Assembly: GCF_032118995.1 (NCBI RefSeq)
Contig: NC_092659.1
Location: 10,519,177 to 10,583,176 of the forward strand
From: Asterias amurensis
Taxonomy: Eukaryota; Echinodermata; Asteroidea; Forcipulatida; Asteriidae
DNA length: 64,000 bases
Direction of reading: 5' to 3'
Both the position numbers and the translations under genes were made by a program. Positions within the stretch are counted from its first letter, which is position 1, and every line of letters begins with the position of its first letter. Positions 1 to 34,200 of this stretch are shown here, in pieces. The notes beneath the pieces were generated by a model that ran no database searches, was not told where the DNA came from, and worked only from the letters and a program-made list of their open reading frames with translations.

Positions 1-442
1 TTTTGAGGTAAGATTGAAATGATTGTTGTCTGAATATTGTCTGAATATTGTCTGAATATTGTCTGCCCTATGCCGGACCCTTCCTGACTAGGATTCTGAA
101 TCTGTACAGAGTAAACGGCACCAACATACTTCCAGAACCTGCTACATCTTCATGCACCACCCAGGCAGCTCAGATCATCCGACACCAAACTTCTACACAA
201 TCCACGCACACGCCATTCATGGGGAGCCCGCTCCTTCGCACACTCTAGCCCATCACTATGGAACAAACTCCCCCCCTAAACTCAGACAAATCACTACCTA
301 TTCCAGCTTCAAAACCATTTGAAAACTTATTTTTGTGCTGAACTATATTGTTTGCAATCTGGCTTCGGCATCTCTCCTGTGCCAGGAGTGTCTTTTAGAC
401 AGACATGGCGCATTATAAATTGCCACTATTATTATTATTGTT
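1..442 (+). mobile_element. 3' end of a CR1/L2-like LINE with (ATT)n tail
   Basis: Around 221-310 the plus strand reads GARSFAHSSPSLWNKLP then, after a one-base shift in a run of seven C, PKLRQITTYSSFKT. This is the typical C-terminus of CR1/L2-type ORF2 proteins. The element ends in an (ATT)n tail at about 426-442. It lies antisense in the INTS4 intron, 31 bp from exon 16. It is decayed, and its 5' part is outside the window. Confidence 0.7.
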
Positions 443-473
443 ATAGTAGAGAGGGATGGAGAATGCTTTGTAC

Positions 474-21197
<20,724 letters not shown>

Positions 21198-21460
21198 CTT
21201 GTTCAGGAATTCCTGATCCTAGTCCTGCTGATAGATAGTGTATTTTCGAAACCACGCTGGCGACGCGGCTTCTAGCTCGCCGTCGCTGCTGCACTGCTGG
21301 CTGGGCCGGTCTACGGCTAGACTTTAGTCAAGGCGCACGCAGTGGCATGCCACTCCACAAAAATGACATTGGGCTCGTAGATAGTGTGCGTGACATCTGG
21401 GGGTGCCGCGTAAGCCGCCTTGGACTGAAGGCTAGATAACGGCCGGCAGGATCAGATCAG
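21198..21460 (-). promoter_or_regulatory. Probable INTS4 promoter and 5' leader
   Basis: GC-rich stretch with many CpGs immediately upstream of the INTS4 start codon, in otherwise AT-rich DNA. No TATA box is evident. The unknown plus-strand gene has its earliest visible exon 4 kb to the right, so a shared bidirectional promoter is possible but not shown. The assignment rests on position and composition only. Confidence 0.4.
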
Positions 21461-21832
21461 AGAGGAGTCGAGCAACAACAACAACATGGCCGGGGGCCGG
21501 GGATGAATGAGGGAGAGTAGCAAGAATTTCCAGTAGCAACACTCAATGCGAGGAGCTGTGTATTAGCTGAGAAACGACCCTGAAAAACAACTAATGCATG
21601 GTAATTTGAACATCGTTCTTGAAAAGTAGAGAACTTGAAAAAGTTGCCGTATCCTGCCACCACTTTCTCATTCGTTATGAAAAGAAAAAAAAAATATGAA
21701 TTTTTTTTTTTAATTATTAGGCCCCTATACTTAGTATTAGTATTAGAGCCTAATAGTAATATATTATTTGCGAATACATTCCGAATAAAAGTGCTTTAGT
21801 TTCTTTGCAAATATTCATGGTACGCGCGAACC

Positions 21833-21941
21833 TAGCCCACCTTGTTGAGCTGTTAATGTCTCCGCTTTTAACATCGGTCTGGCGACAGTGATGAGACCGA
21901 TGTTAAAAGCGGAGCCATTAACAGCTCAACAAGGTGGGCTA
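21833..21941. mobile_element. 109-bp hairpin MITE with 9-bp target duplication
   Basis: A 48-bp arm pairs at all but one position with its inverted copy around a 13-base loop (GGCGACAGTGATG). It is flanked by the direct repeat GCGCGAACC (21824-21832 and 21942-21950). The 9-bp duplication fits a Mutator-like insertion. Confidence 0.85.
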
Positions 21942-21950
21942 GCGCGAACC

Positions 21951-23129
21951 AAAACATGTTTTGAATACATAATGAGCTGTGGGTGTCCTTTTTAAAAATT
22001 AGATAATATAAACTAACTAATAAAGTTAATTTTGTGGATCATAAAGCTTTACACTCTCGATCAGGCTAATTGTTTATTAATTAAAAACCAATATTTCGAG
22101 AGGTTTTTTTGATGACAACTTTTACGTTTTTGTACTAAAATTCAAGTCTCAGAAAATGTCTATTTTCGTTAGTTTATCGAATCCCCGCAGTAGATTTGAA
22201 CAAATGTGTGGAAAGGTAAAATGTCTTCCTTTATGCAAATCACTTATTCATTTTTTATGATGTTACGGGAAACAGTCAGGGTCACGGCAAATGTACGGCG
22301 TGTGCTAGCCCTGGTAGGACGTCAACCTGGGCTAGGCGTGTGCCATCTCCGTTGTTAAGGAAACTCATTTTGGGGAAAGATGTATGCTGTTTAGTCATGG
22401 AGGTAGCCTCCATGGTTTAGTGTAACCCGTTTGTCGATACGCAGAAGAAACAAAACAAAAGCGCTCACCTAGCGCGTTAGTGCCGCTGGCGCTGGACTAT
22501 GCGCGTATGTCAAGTAATCTTGACATCATAATCAATTCCATTACAAAATGTACAAAATTTTTAAAGTTTTCCCCTTTTTTGACGCCAAAATAAATGTGTT
22601 CCCTGTGTGACAGGTGAAACCTGTCATGGTTTTGTTTTCTCTGCTTAATTGGTTAATTTCCTTTGATTTTAACAAAGAGGTGATCTCCATGGTTGTACTC
22701 TATTATATATATTTACTTCGCTGTCTTTCATGCCATTAGATTACATTTTACAGTATATTGCATCTGTGGGAATGTTCTTCTGTTCTTCAGCCAATCTTAA
22801 TCTTAATCTTTGCACCCCATGGTCATTGTTTATTGGGACCTGAAGTAGCACTAGTCTCATTTGCATACTCCTTGTATTGATAGTTGTTTCATGTTTATTC
22901 ATTAGCTTAGTCATAGCCCAGGAATGCAGTACACTGGTTCCTGTGGGTCTTTTTTCATAATCTTAATTCAGTTGTTCATAAGACACCATTCTGTAAGGAG
23001 CAGTTTTTATAGAGATAGTTTTGTACAGCGCGCGGTTTCCACTGTTGGAAAATAAAACACATTATATCATCACAATGTTGTTTCCAGACTTGATAAAGAA
23101 CTCTCTGTCACATTTTCTCGGTGTAACAC
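21951..23129. other. Intergenic or 5' intron of the unknown gene; one 27-bp motif, otherwise nothing recognised
   Basis: I see no convincing coding exon, although the missing 5' exons of the gene at 25282-38797 should lie in this general area. The segment ACGGGAAACAGTCAGGGTCA plus CGGCAAA at 22265-22291 recurs at 23214-23240 and about 26100-26126. Confidence 0.4.
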
Positions 23130-25148
23130 CTGGTTTACCACAGTCAAAATTTAAAAACCTAACAACCGCATAATTCTTCAATGCTAAAAATATCCTTTAT
23201 AATCACCGAAGTAACGGGAAACAGTCAGGGTCACGGCAAACGTGAAGGGTTCCTCAAAAAGGAGTTTTATTCATGTCACACTTTGCGAAGGTTTTTGTTT
23301 AAAATGTGCATACAATTTAGCACATTTGATATCTCTTCATTTAGAAAAACATCTCAAGATAATGCTCTTTCATTTTAAGTTTTTTCGTTGAAACATTTCC
23401 CATCAAACGGAGCGGTTTGCTGACGTGCTAATGAACACTCGCATTTTCTCGTGAATTCTCAACGGGTTCGAGAACGCCTATTCTGATCACGATTTTGCAA
23501 AGAAACTCTGCGAGTCAGCTTCATTATCTCAAAGTTGCGCACTGACTGTAACCCTAGACTAAAGAGCTAGGCCTAATTGCTTTTAAAAAGAAGAATTCTC
23601 TTGAAATTGTTTTCGTTAAAAGCGGTGGCTTAAGAAATAGTTTTACTTTGCATTTTTTTAAGCCAGACATTTTTCCCCCCTAAAATAAAAATGACACATT
23701 TTTAAAACACAAAGAATTAAAAATTTTGTTGTATCCATTTATCGGAAATATCGGTAGGACTTTTATTTTTTAAGTTTTACGGTCCGAATCAACAGGATAT
23801 GGAATTATATACATTCACTTCTGGTCTGCACAATGACTTTGCTAAAGTTTCCATTGCGTTCAGTACTTTTGCAGTAACTTGTTGTTTGAATATGGATCGC
23901 GTCTTGTAACTTAAAAGGCTTCATTTAGCCTAGTTGCGATAACGTAACCCTCCTCGGCGTCGGCTGGAGGGTTAAGTTACCACAACTACATTTAGCCTTA
24001 TGCAGAGCCCGAATCTACAGGTAAACAGGTAAACAGGTAAAAGGACTGAGTTGACTTTGTTTCGGACCGAGTTCGTCACTTCGTTGACTTTGGTGTGCTT
24101 TAAGGCCGAGGGAGAAATAAGGGTAGCGATATCGCAACAGTAACTTCGGACCATGCACATGGCTGATCTGGTGTAGACACGGATGCTGCAGAGTGCGCCT
24201 CCACAATATTTCATTGAGCCACTGGAGAGTTGAATTCGATAGAAGGCATTTGTGAGGTCTGGTGCAATTCCACTGTGCAATCAGGCGTAAGGTGGAATTG
24301 ATGTCGGGCATGAGAGACGGCTGTGGCTTACTATAGTGGCTTACTATCCTACAATTTGTGAGGAGCATACTCCAAGTGCATGCATTCAGCCTTTGTGCTG
24401 TGTGGGTTTCTTCCTCCATGGTTGCACATAGAGCCCATGGATGTTGATGACAGCCTGGAAGGGGCTAGAGGCGTCATTGTGCCTTTTCATATCGGGATCA
24501 TAGGCTTCGTCAAATTCGGCCATGAGAGATGAAAACAGTGTGGTGTGGTGTCCTCGGCAGAATGTGGTCCGAGTCCAAGCTGACGGTGTGTGAATGAAGT
24601 TGAGTCTTGTTAGGGTGGGCCCTCAGAGTGGTCAAGAGACATTCAGGTGGCTGAGAAGGGGTGAAGACGGGGCAACTTGACAGAAGTGTTCATTGCGCTT
24701 GAGAACACAAGGCTAGGCTGAAGAGTTGGAATGCAGGTCTTGCCAGCTACACCAGTAATGATTTTGGGGGAGGCAAAAGCTGCGATGACTGAATGGGTCT
24801 GGCCCTAGTTGTGTCAGTTTTGGGCTCAAGCACATGTCCATGGAGCAAAAAGGTCATCCATGTATACATTGTGTTTTCTTACACTTGGTAGCAATTTTAT
24901 AATACACTTTTTTTTTGCCAAGGCATTAGAATTTGAAAGTCGAGAAGTTTTGATAGCAATTTCCCCACTTTAACCAATTCCATAAAGCCTGTACGCACAT
25001 CAAATGTGCTAAGCACAGGAAAGTATTGCATAGAGAAAGACATATATACCAGTCAAAACTACATTTAGTTTGCATTGTGACTGGTGCCCCCATTTAATTT
25101 TTGCTTCGCGAAGAAACTTGTCAAGCAGAATTTTCTGCTATAAAATAA
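23130..25148. repeat. Donor region of a 1,011-bp local duplication, interrupted by ~1 kb
   Basis: 23130-23884 (755 bp) and 24893-25148 (256 bp) occur again, joined directly, at 26016-26770 and 26772-27027. The sequence between the two blocks here (23886-24892, ~1,007 bp) carries a Gypsy reverse-transcriptase fragment and a small hairpin and is absent from the second copy. Confidence 0.9.
24010..24720 (-). mobile_element. Ty3/Gypsy reverse transcriptase fragment, decayed
   Basis: The reverse strand reads SKPQPSLMPDINSTLRLIAQW, then after frameshift DLTNAFYRIQLSSGSMKYCG and VYTRSAMCM. These correspond to the Gypsy RT core around its DLTxAFYQIPL motif. Frameshifts and stops are present, and no LTRs are seen. 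Confidence 0.7.
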
Positions 25149-25281
25149 CGCTAGAATAGGGCCCTGGTTGCTGAGCAGATATTTTTATGTTAAGCAATTT
25201 GTCCTGCTTTGAAAGCAGCTCTGTGAAAATGGGCTTTGAGCTAAATCTAACTCATGAACTTTTATTCTTACAGGGCATTAG

Positions 25282-28200
25282 ACGGATACTACTCTGCATG
25301 ACATACTAAAATTGAGTCCCGGGTGCTGCGGTACTACTATACTAACTAATCAGAGAGCCACACCACTCTGGGGAACTACAGTAGAATCTGACAGACTCCT
25401 TGTGCTAAGTGACAGCTATGGCAACTCAGGTATGAACCAAAGTCACTTTAAAGGCATCTTTGTGCCCAGTCGGCGAAGCAAGCCAATATGGGGTGTTTGC
25501 TTTACCCCTTTCGTGTGGGTGTGTGCACATAATGATTGTCCGAGTGATTGCGCAATACTGTGGTAAGAATTACTTACCACAACTCCAAACTTGGTTTGTG
25601 GATTAGTCTAGGGATCCCCCAGAAGCCTAGATTCCCAGCAAGTACATTCAACACTAATGTTACAGTCACTTGTCCACTTGACCCTCCACAACCCGAATGG
25701 ATTTGCACATATAAGGGGTGCATTTTGCACACTGCAAGAGTGTCCTTATTTGGACTTCGCCCAATATTTTATGTAGGTATAGATGTAATGTTCTTACATC
25801 ATCAATTGTTTGCACAAGTAAAACTCAACTGTAGCTGGTCATTCCTGCTGTAACCATGGTAACACTTAAGTTGAAACAGATCCCAACTATTATTGTATGG
25901 ACGATGTTTGGGAGTTGTGTGGTACTGTATATTTTCTCATTTTTGCCTCACTGCCAATAATCTCCCTATAAATCTTTCTTTTTACTTTAAATGTAATTAT
26001 GGTCCAAATACCAGTCTGGTTTACCACAGTCAAAATTTAAAAACCTAACAACCGCATAATTCTTCAATGCTAAAAATATCCTTTATAATCACCGAAGTAA
26101 CGGGAAACAGTCAGGGTCACGGCAAACGTGAAGGGTTCCTCAAAAAGGAGTTTTATTCATGTCACACTTTGCGAAGGTTTTTGTTTAAAATGTGCATACA
26201 ATTTAGCACATTTGATATCTCTTCATTTAGAAAAACATCTCAAGATAATGCTCTTTCATTTTAAGTTTTTTCGTTGAAACATTTCCCATCAAACGGAGCG
26301 GTTTGCTGACGTGCTAATGAACACTCGCATTTTCTCGTGAATTCTCAACGGGTTCGAGAACGCCTATTCTGATCACGATTTTGCAAAGAAACTCTGCGAG
26401 TCAGCTTCATTATCTCAAAGTTGCGCACTGACTGTAACCCTAGACTAAAGAGCTAGGCCTAATTGCTTTTAAAAAGAAGAATTCTCTTGAAATTGTTTTC
26501 GTTAAAAGCGGTGGCTTAAGAAATAGTTTTACTTTGCATTTTTTTAAGCCAGACATTTTTCCCCCCTAAAATAAAAATGACACATTTTTAAAACACAAAG
26601 AATTAAAAATTTTGTTGTATCCATTTATCGGAAATATCGGTAGGACTTTTATTTTTTAAGTTTTACGGTCCGAATCAACAGGATATGGAATTATATACAT
26701 TCACTTCTGGTCTGCACAATGACTTTGCTAAAGTTTCCATTGCGTTCAGTACTTTTGCAGTAACTTGTTGTAATTTTATAATACACTTTTTTTTTGCCAA
26801 GGCATTAGAATTTGAAAGTCGAGAAGTTTTGATAGCAATTTCCCCACTTTAACCAATTCCATAAAGCCTGTACGCACATCAAATGTGCTAAGCACAGGAA
26901 AGTATTGCATAGAGAAAGACATATATACCAGTCAAAACTACATTTAGTTTGCATTGTGACTGGTGCCCCCATTTAATTTTTGCTTCGCGAAGAAACTTGT
27001 CAAGCAGAATTTTCTGCTATAAAATAAATGTAATTATGGTCCAAATACCAGTCTTGTCAAAGACTGTTGTGATGGGCTGCTGCCTGGTATCAAACTTTGA
27101 AGTCAGTCCCCCTCCATCCCAACTAATTGTGCAAACAATTTTGTGCAAGGCAGGACAAATAAGTACAACACGTACATACACCACAGCTGTACGTAATACA
27201 TGTAACAAATGAGATAAACACTTTTAAACAACTGAACGAGAGTTTATCTACCTTCAGATATTTTTATTCTTCAAAAATTAAAGGAGCGTGAGAAAGCAGC
27301 CAAAAGGAGATTGAATGGCTTTCTAGCAGATGCACTTGAAGTTGGTTGTGTCAAGGTAAATAAACATAATGTTATATATTTAGTTTGTATAATATATCTA
27401 TAGCCACTTGGCATCAACATTTAGTCTTTGTATCAACTGCTTTATGACAGATGTTGTCTTCTAAACCATCTACCTAACTGCCTTGCATGGTAATTTATAT
27501 TAACTGCGCGTGGTCTTTGCTTGGTTGCAAGCGGCACACCTCTCCTAGGAAAACAAAACAAAGCAAAAGCAATATGCCCAAAGAAATCAGTTAATTTGAT
27601 ACTATGTAGTTCCTTGCACAATATGCTAACACACGTACACATGCTAGTGTACATGTAGTTCACAGAGTTATGTAAATGTTGAGTCATACTCCTTGAATGC
27701 AATATGGAAGGTTACATAATTTTCTACCAAAACTTGAAATCCTTAGTTCCTTTTTGATGTGATTATCTTTAGGAAAACTGTTTGATTTTGCTCCGGATGA
27801 AATTACCTTTAAACAATTTGCACGGTTGTTTGTTTCCTTTACCATCAGGCACAATCAGGCAAGGCCATATCCATTAACCTAAGTACATACACTGTAAACC
27901 TCTGTAGGACATGATCAAAATGAGTTGCTTAACTGTGTATGATGAGCCAGTTTAAATGCACTGGACACTATTGGTAAATACTCAAAATAATTGTTAGCAT
28001 AAAAACTTACTTGGTTACAAGCAATGGAGAGCTGTTGATAGTATAAATATTGTGAGAAACGGCTTCCTCTGAAGTAGCGTAGTTTTCAAGGAAGAAATAA
28101 TTTTCCTTCGAGTATTTGAATTTTATTTCGAGACCTCAGAATAAGATTTTGAGGTCCCGAAATCAAGCAACTGAAAACACACAACTTCGTGTGACAAGGG

Positions 28201-31200
28201 TGTTTTTTCTTCCATTATTATCTCGCAACTTCGATGGCCAATTGAGTTCAAATGTTCACAGGTTTGTTGTTGAGATACACCAAGTGAGCAGACTGGTCTT
28301 TGATAATTACTAAAGGTGTCTAGTGTCTTTAAGTTGTCGTAATTAAGTTATTTTTTAATTACTTTCAACAGGGATTTAAGTATTTCAAGATGTATATGCG
28401 AGGTAGAGAAGAGCTGATATGTTGCATCAAAAACGAACTCACAGTCTTAGTAAGTTGCATTCTTCGATCAAGTGTACATATTATGTAACTTGCATCATTC
28501 GTATACAAAAAGTGATCTTGTGAAAGTACATTGCAGGACACTGGTCATATTGGGAATTTTACATTTTGTGTCATAACTTCCACATAAATTGAGTTGTAAA
28601 TGTAACAGCTGAACAACTTTGGAATTGTGTCCTGCTTTCCTATAAACAATTGACAACAATCAAAAAGTGCAATCTCCATAAAATCTAAGAGTAAATGTGT
28701 TTTCCATTGAGCTGTGTACAAATCTTGCCTGCAGGAGGCTAAGGCTCTGTGGCTCTTTTATAATAGTGGTGTCACTGGTACGAATCTAACTGTTGATCAA
28801 GTTCGTCAAAGTGCAAGGTTTTGCAATTTTCTCCGAGCCTGTATGATCACTAACTTCAAGTTGTAAGGAGGATGTGACTACGTTTTTCCTTTCCTTTTAA
28901 TACTGAAATTCAACATTGTTAATTGCATTTGTTATTAACAGATAAATGTTTCAAGTTGCTCACCTTTGAATAGCAAATTCACATTCAACAGTTCAGGAGG
29001 TTTCACATCAGACCATTTGCCAATTAACCAGTAAGTATGACCATGGAATAGCAGATGTCAAAGGTCACCGTTGTGCTGTCATCTTTTAGAGATGACTTTT
29101 TGATCTTTAACTGTAATCCTTGTCTTAGTCTAATAACTTGATTGGTCTTTTATCATTTACTGAGAATTGGTCCAGATCGAACAAGAAACAGTTTTCATGT
29201 TGTGCTGTTGATACATGTTGAGTCTCTTGCACTGTTAATAATTGGTTGGCTTGAATTATCCAAAGTCAACCATGTGTGTTAACTTGTTTGTACTTTTATT
29301 CAAAATATTCCTGATTATCTGCCAATGCAGGATATGCACCATTTGTTCTGTGTGTTGTATGGCAGAGTTTAATGCAACTCAAACACACAAACTTCAATTC
29401 ATATGTAAAAACACCAATTGGTTTTTGTGTTTTTATTTCAGACAAGAACTGATGCTTTCGCAGAACACCCAACAAAAGTAAGTTTTCCTAAGCACTTTGT
29501 GGAGTTTTGAGTAGTATTGCTAATAAGAGATGAGGGGTGATGTAGGTTTTCAATATACATGCAAGGCATGGTAAGGTTGTTTGGCGTCCCTGGACTGTTT
29601 GGATTTTTGTCCTTATCAACACTGATCAAGGATCTACATGTTTAAGTTCATTAGCTAATTTCAAGTCTTTAAACCAGAAATCAGTTATAATGTTAAACTT
29701 TCATTTATAAATACCTCAGACAGTTTCACTATTCCTATTGGTGCAGATTGCGTCACAAGGGTTTAAATGGTTGATAATGACCAGCTGGAGCTGTTTGTAA
29801 CCGGTTGTTTTTCGGAATTGTTTGTGCGGGTTAGCATACAACCTCGATCCCAGGGGTGATTGATCTCGCCGTTCCATTTTAGCCCATAAATACGAGGATG
29901 CATACTCTGCGCACGATTCATATCCGAAAACTATCTCAGTCATAAAAATGCAACACACATACAGAGCTCATAAGGTCGTCCGAAAACGAACAAGTTATTA
30001 TTTGATTACGCCTTTTACGCCTGTGCACGGCCACAACCCTGCTGGTTTTAACGCAGTTTAAGCACTTGTCACTACCCTTTTATTCCCTCATTTATAAATA
30101 GACTGCTGTTGGTATCAGAACAGATCTTGTTTATTGTTTGTTATATTGTTATGTTTCATAACGTTGTAGATTAAGTGGTTATGGATTTATGGATATTGGT
30201 CTGCCACCAGCTTCTCCAAGTGACAATGAGACTGGTCCAGAGGTAAGTAGATCAATGATCCCCTAAAGCTTGTGAAAATAACATGTTGCCTTGTGCTGTA
30301 TCGCTTTCGAATGTAATTTTTTTATTTATTTTATAAAATGGATTGAAAGATACTTTAATATATCTTGTTTAAGGCCAAGGTGTGCTATAAAACACACACG
30401 GACTGGATTGATTCGCCACCCCCTCCTCCCCCCTAAGACCTGTGAGTACCCAGAAGCGTCTATCCCCCTCAGGCCTGTGAGTACCCAGAAGCGTCTATCC
30501 CCCTCAGGCCTGTGAGTACCCAGAAACGTCTATCCCCCTCAGGCCTGTGAGTACCCAGAAGCGTCTATCCCCCTAAGGCCTGTGAGTACCCAGAAGCGTC
30601 TATCCCCCCAGGCCTGTGAGCACCCAGAAGCGTCTATCCCCCTCAGGCCTGTGAGTACCCAGAAGCGTCTATCCCCCTAAGGCCTGTGAGTACCCAGAAG
30701 CGTCTATCCCCCCCAGGCCTGTGAGTACCCAGAAGCGTCTATCCCCCCCAGGCCTGTGAGTACCCAGAAGCGTCTATCCCCCTCAGGCCTGTGAGTACCC
30801 AGAAACGTCTATCCCCCTCAGGCCTGTGAGTACCCAGAAGCGTCTATCCCCTAAGGCCTGTGAGTACCCAGAAGCGTCTATCCCCCCCAGGCCTGTGAGC
30901 ACCCAGAAGCGTCTATCCCCCTCAGGCCTGTGAGTACCCAGAAGCGTCTATCCCCCTCAGGCCTGTGAGTACCCAGAAGCGTCTATCCCCCTAAGGCCTG
31001 TGAGTACCCAGAAGCGTCTATCCCCCCCAGGCCTGTGAGTACCCAGAAACGTCTATCCCCCTCAGGCCTGTGAGTACCCAGAAGCGTCTATCCCCCTAAG
31101 GCCTGTGAGTACCCAGAAGCGTCTATCCCCCCCAGGCCTGTGAGCACCCAGAAGCGTCTATCCCCCTCAGGCCTGTGAGTACCCAGAAGCGTCTATCCCC

Positions 31201-34200
31201 CTCAGGCCTGTGAGTACCCAGAAGCGTCTATCCCCCTAAGGCCTGTGAGTACCCAGAAGCGTCTATCCCCCCCAGGCCTGTGAGTACCCAGAAGCGTCTA
31301 TCCCCCTCAGGCCTGTGAGTACCCAGAAACGTCTATCCCCCTCAGGCCTGTGAGTACCCAGAAGCGTCTATCCCCCTAAGGCCTGTGAGTACCCAGAAGC
31401 GTCTATCCCCCCCAGGCCTGTGAGCACCCAGAAGCGTCTATCCCCCTCAGGCCTGTGAGTACCCAGAAGCGTCTATCCCCCTCAGGCCTGTGAGTACCCA
31501 GAAGCGTCTATCCCCCTAAGGCCTGTGAGTACCCAGAAGCGTCTATCCCCCCCAGGCCTGTGAGTACCCAGAAGCGTCTATCCCCCTCAGGCCTGTGAGT
31601 ACCCAGAAGCGTCTATCCCCCCCAGGCCTGTGAGTACCCAGAAGCGTCTATCCCCACCAGGCCTGTGAGTACCCAGAAGCGTCTATCCCCCTCAGGCCTG
31701 TGAGTACCCAGAAGCGTCTATCCCCCTAAGGCCTGTGAGTACCCAGAAGCGTCTATCCCCCCCAGGCCTGTGAGTACCCAGAAGCGTCTATCCCCCCAGG
31801 CCTGTGAGTACCCAGAAGCGTCTATCCCCCTCAGGCCTGTGAGTACCCAGAAGCGTCTATCCCCACTAGGCCTGTGAGTACCCAGAAGCGTCTATCCCCC
31901 TCAGGCCTGTGAGTACCCAGAAGCGTCTATCCCCCTCAGGCCTGTGAGTACCCAGAAGCGTCTATCCCCCTCAGGCCTGTGAGTATCCAGAAGCGTCTAT
32001 CCCCTCAGTCCTGTGAGTATCCAGAAGCGTCTATCCCCCCCAGGCCTGTGAGTACCCAGAAGCGTCTATCCCCCTCAGGCCTGTGAGTACCCAGAAGCGT
32101 CTATCCCCCTAAGGCCTGTGAGTACCCAGAAGCGTCTATCCCCCTCAGGCCTGTGAGCACCCAGAAGCGTCTATCTCCCTCAGGCCTGTGAGTACCCAGA
32201 AGCGTCTACCCCCCCCAGGCCTGTGAGTACCCAGAAGCGTCTATCCCCCTAAGGCCTGTGAGTACCCAGAAGTGTCTATCCCCCTCAGGCCTGTGAGTAC
32301 CCAGAAGCGTCTATCCCCCTCAGGCCTGTGAGTACCCAGAAGCCTCTATCCCACTCAGGCCTGTGAGTACCCAGAAGCGTCTATCCCCCTCCGGCCTGTG
32401 AGTACCCAGAAGCGTCTATCCCCCTCAGGCCTGTGAGTACCCAGAAGCGTCTATCCCCCTCCGGCCTGTGAATACCCAGAAGCGTCTATCCCCCCCAGGC
32501 CTGTGAGCACCCAGAAGCGTCTATCTCCCTCAGGCCTGTGAGTACCCAGAAGCGTCTACCCCCCTCCGGCCTGTGAGTACCCAGAAGCGTCTATCCCCCT
32601 CAGGCCTGTGAGTACCTAGAACAGAAGCATCTCCCAGAAGAGGGACCTAGTTTTATTTTTCAAACATACAGTTTGTGGACCAAACTGCAGGGGATAATAA
32701 AGGGGAAGAGTCCCTATGTATTTTTAACAGTGAAAATACTAAAAATTTGTGTTTTATTTGTCATTTTAAAGGATAGTAAGTCAACCATGTTCCTGATAGC
32801 AGGTTATTCTCGTTACTCCTGCCCATATGTTTGGGTTCGAAGTAACCATGAAAGACTAGTCAAAAGAAGTGATGACCATGGCCCTACAACACGCTACTCA
32901 AAAGATAGCCCTCTCAAACTCAAATCAACATCGGCTTGGCAAGAAAAAGGTATGTGTTCATTATTCATGGAGAACTATTTTACATCATCACAGTGTGGGA
33001 TAAGCCCGCAGCTATTATTAATATAATTAATTGTTTAAAAATTCATTCAGTTTATTAAACACAAAAATGAGATAAAGAAAAACATTCAACCAATTATGTG
33101 TGCTGACATTGGACCACTTTAGGTCCAACTTTGTATATATATATTTTAATTGTAAAATATGGGGGTGTGGTGGAAGTCGAGTACATCAGTATTTTATCAG
33201 TGACCAAATATGGGCGAGGATTGTAAGGAGGGGTTGTTTTGCGGAGCTTGCCAAAGTTTTTTAACAAAAATAGTGTCACCATTACTAATGGTCGATGGTG
33301 TTGTGTGCGGCACTTGTCTGTGTATTGTTCGCTTTTCTAACTCATCATGTTGGCCGAAGTCAGGGTGTCAGTTGCGAGTAGAGCTGTTTATCTGCGGGAT
33401 CAGTGTGTTGATGTTGCGACCAAAGCATGCAGCCGCGGGAGCAGTGCCTGTGCTGAAGAAATGTCCAAAGATCTTGTTTCCATGGCTTACCTTCAGTCTA
33501 GGCACAGCGCACAGCCTTTTTTTAAGCATTTTCGTGCAATTTTCTGCCTGCCCATTATTTTTAGGCCAGTGTGGAGTTATTTTTCAGCTGTGGACACCAA
33601 AGTATTCCAAGAAAGTTTTGCATTCTGTGCTGCTGAATGGGGGTCCATTATTGGTTTTTACGACTTTGGAAATACCATGAGATGCACAAATTTTGTCTAG
33701 GATGGGAAGCGTGGTGCTTTCTGATGTTGAGCGCAAGATTTCAACACGTCGGAATCTGAGATCTGGAATATTCATCTACATGTATGCAAACAAGAAGGTA
33801 GTCTCCGGATACAAATGGTCCACAGAAATCAACTGACATTTTGGCACGGATATGGGGGAAAATATGTCATTGACAAGGGTGCGCGATTGTGCTCTTTACT
33901 TGAATATTGCGTGGAAGTCGGTGCTTGATAAGTTATTCTGCTTTTTGATCAATATTTGGCAACCACAACTTCTCTCAGAGTAGCGTCTTTGTTTTCAATA
34001 TTCCCTAATGACCAGAGTGGGCAAGACTGAGAACGTGCTTGAGTCTTGAGTAGTGTGATCCCTTTGCAGTACAAATTTGGCTAAACTGGGATGGGTGCAG
34101 CGTGGCGTCACAGCCGGAAGGTGCAAGTGAAGAAAGAAAATAGACAAAGTGCAGACAAAAGCACAAGAAGTTGACAATATTCAACAAAACTTGGGTGCAG

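Noticed and set aside
23091..23148. Possible upstream exon of the unknown gene (LIKNSLSHFLGVTPGLPQ)
   Set aside because: The acceptor TTTCCAG is plausible, but no good in-phase donor was found and the segment runs into duplicated DNA.
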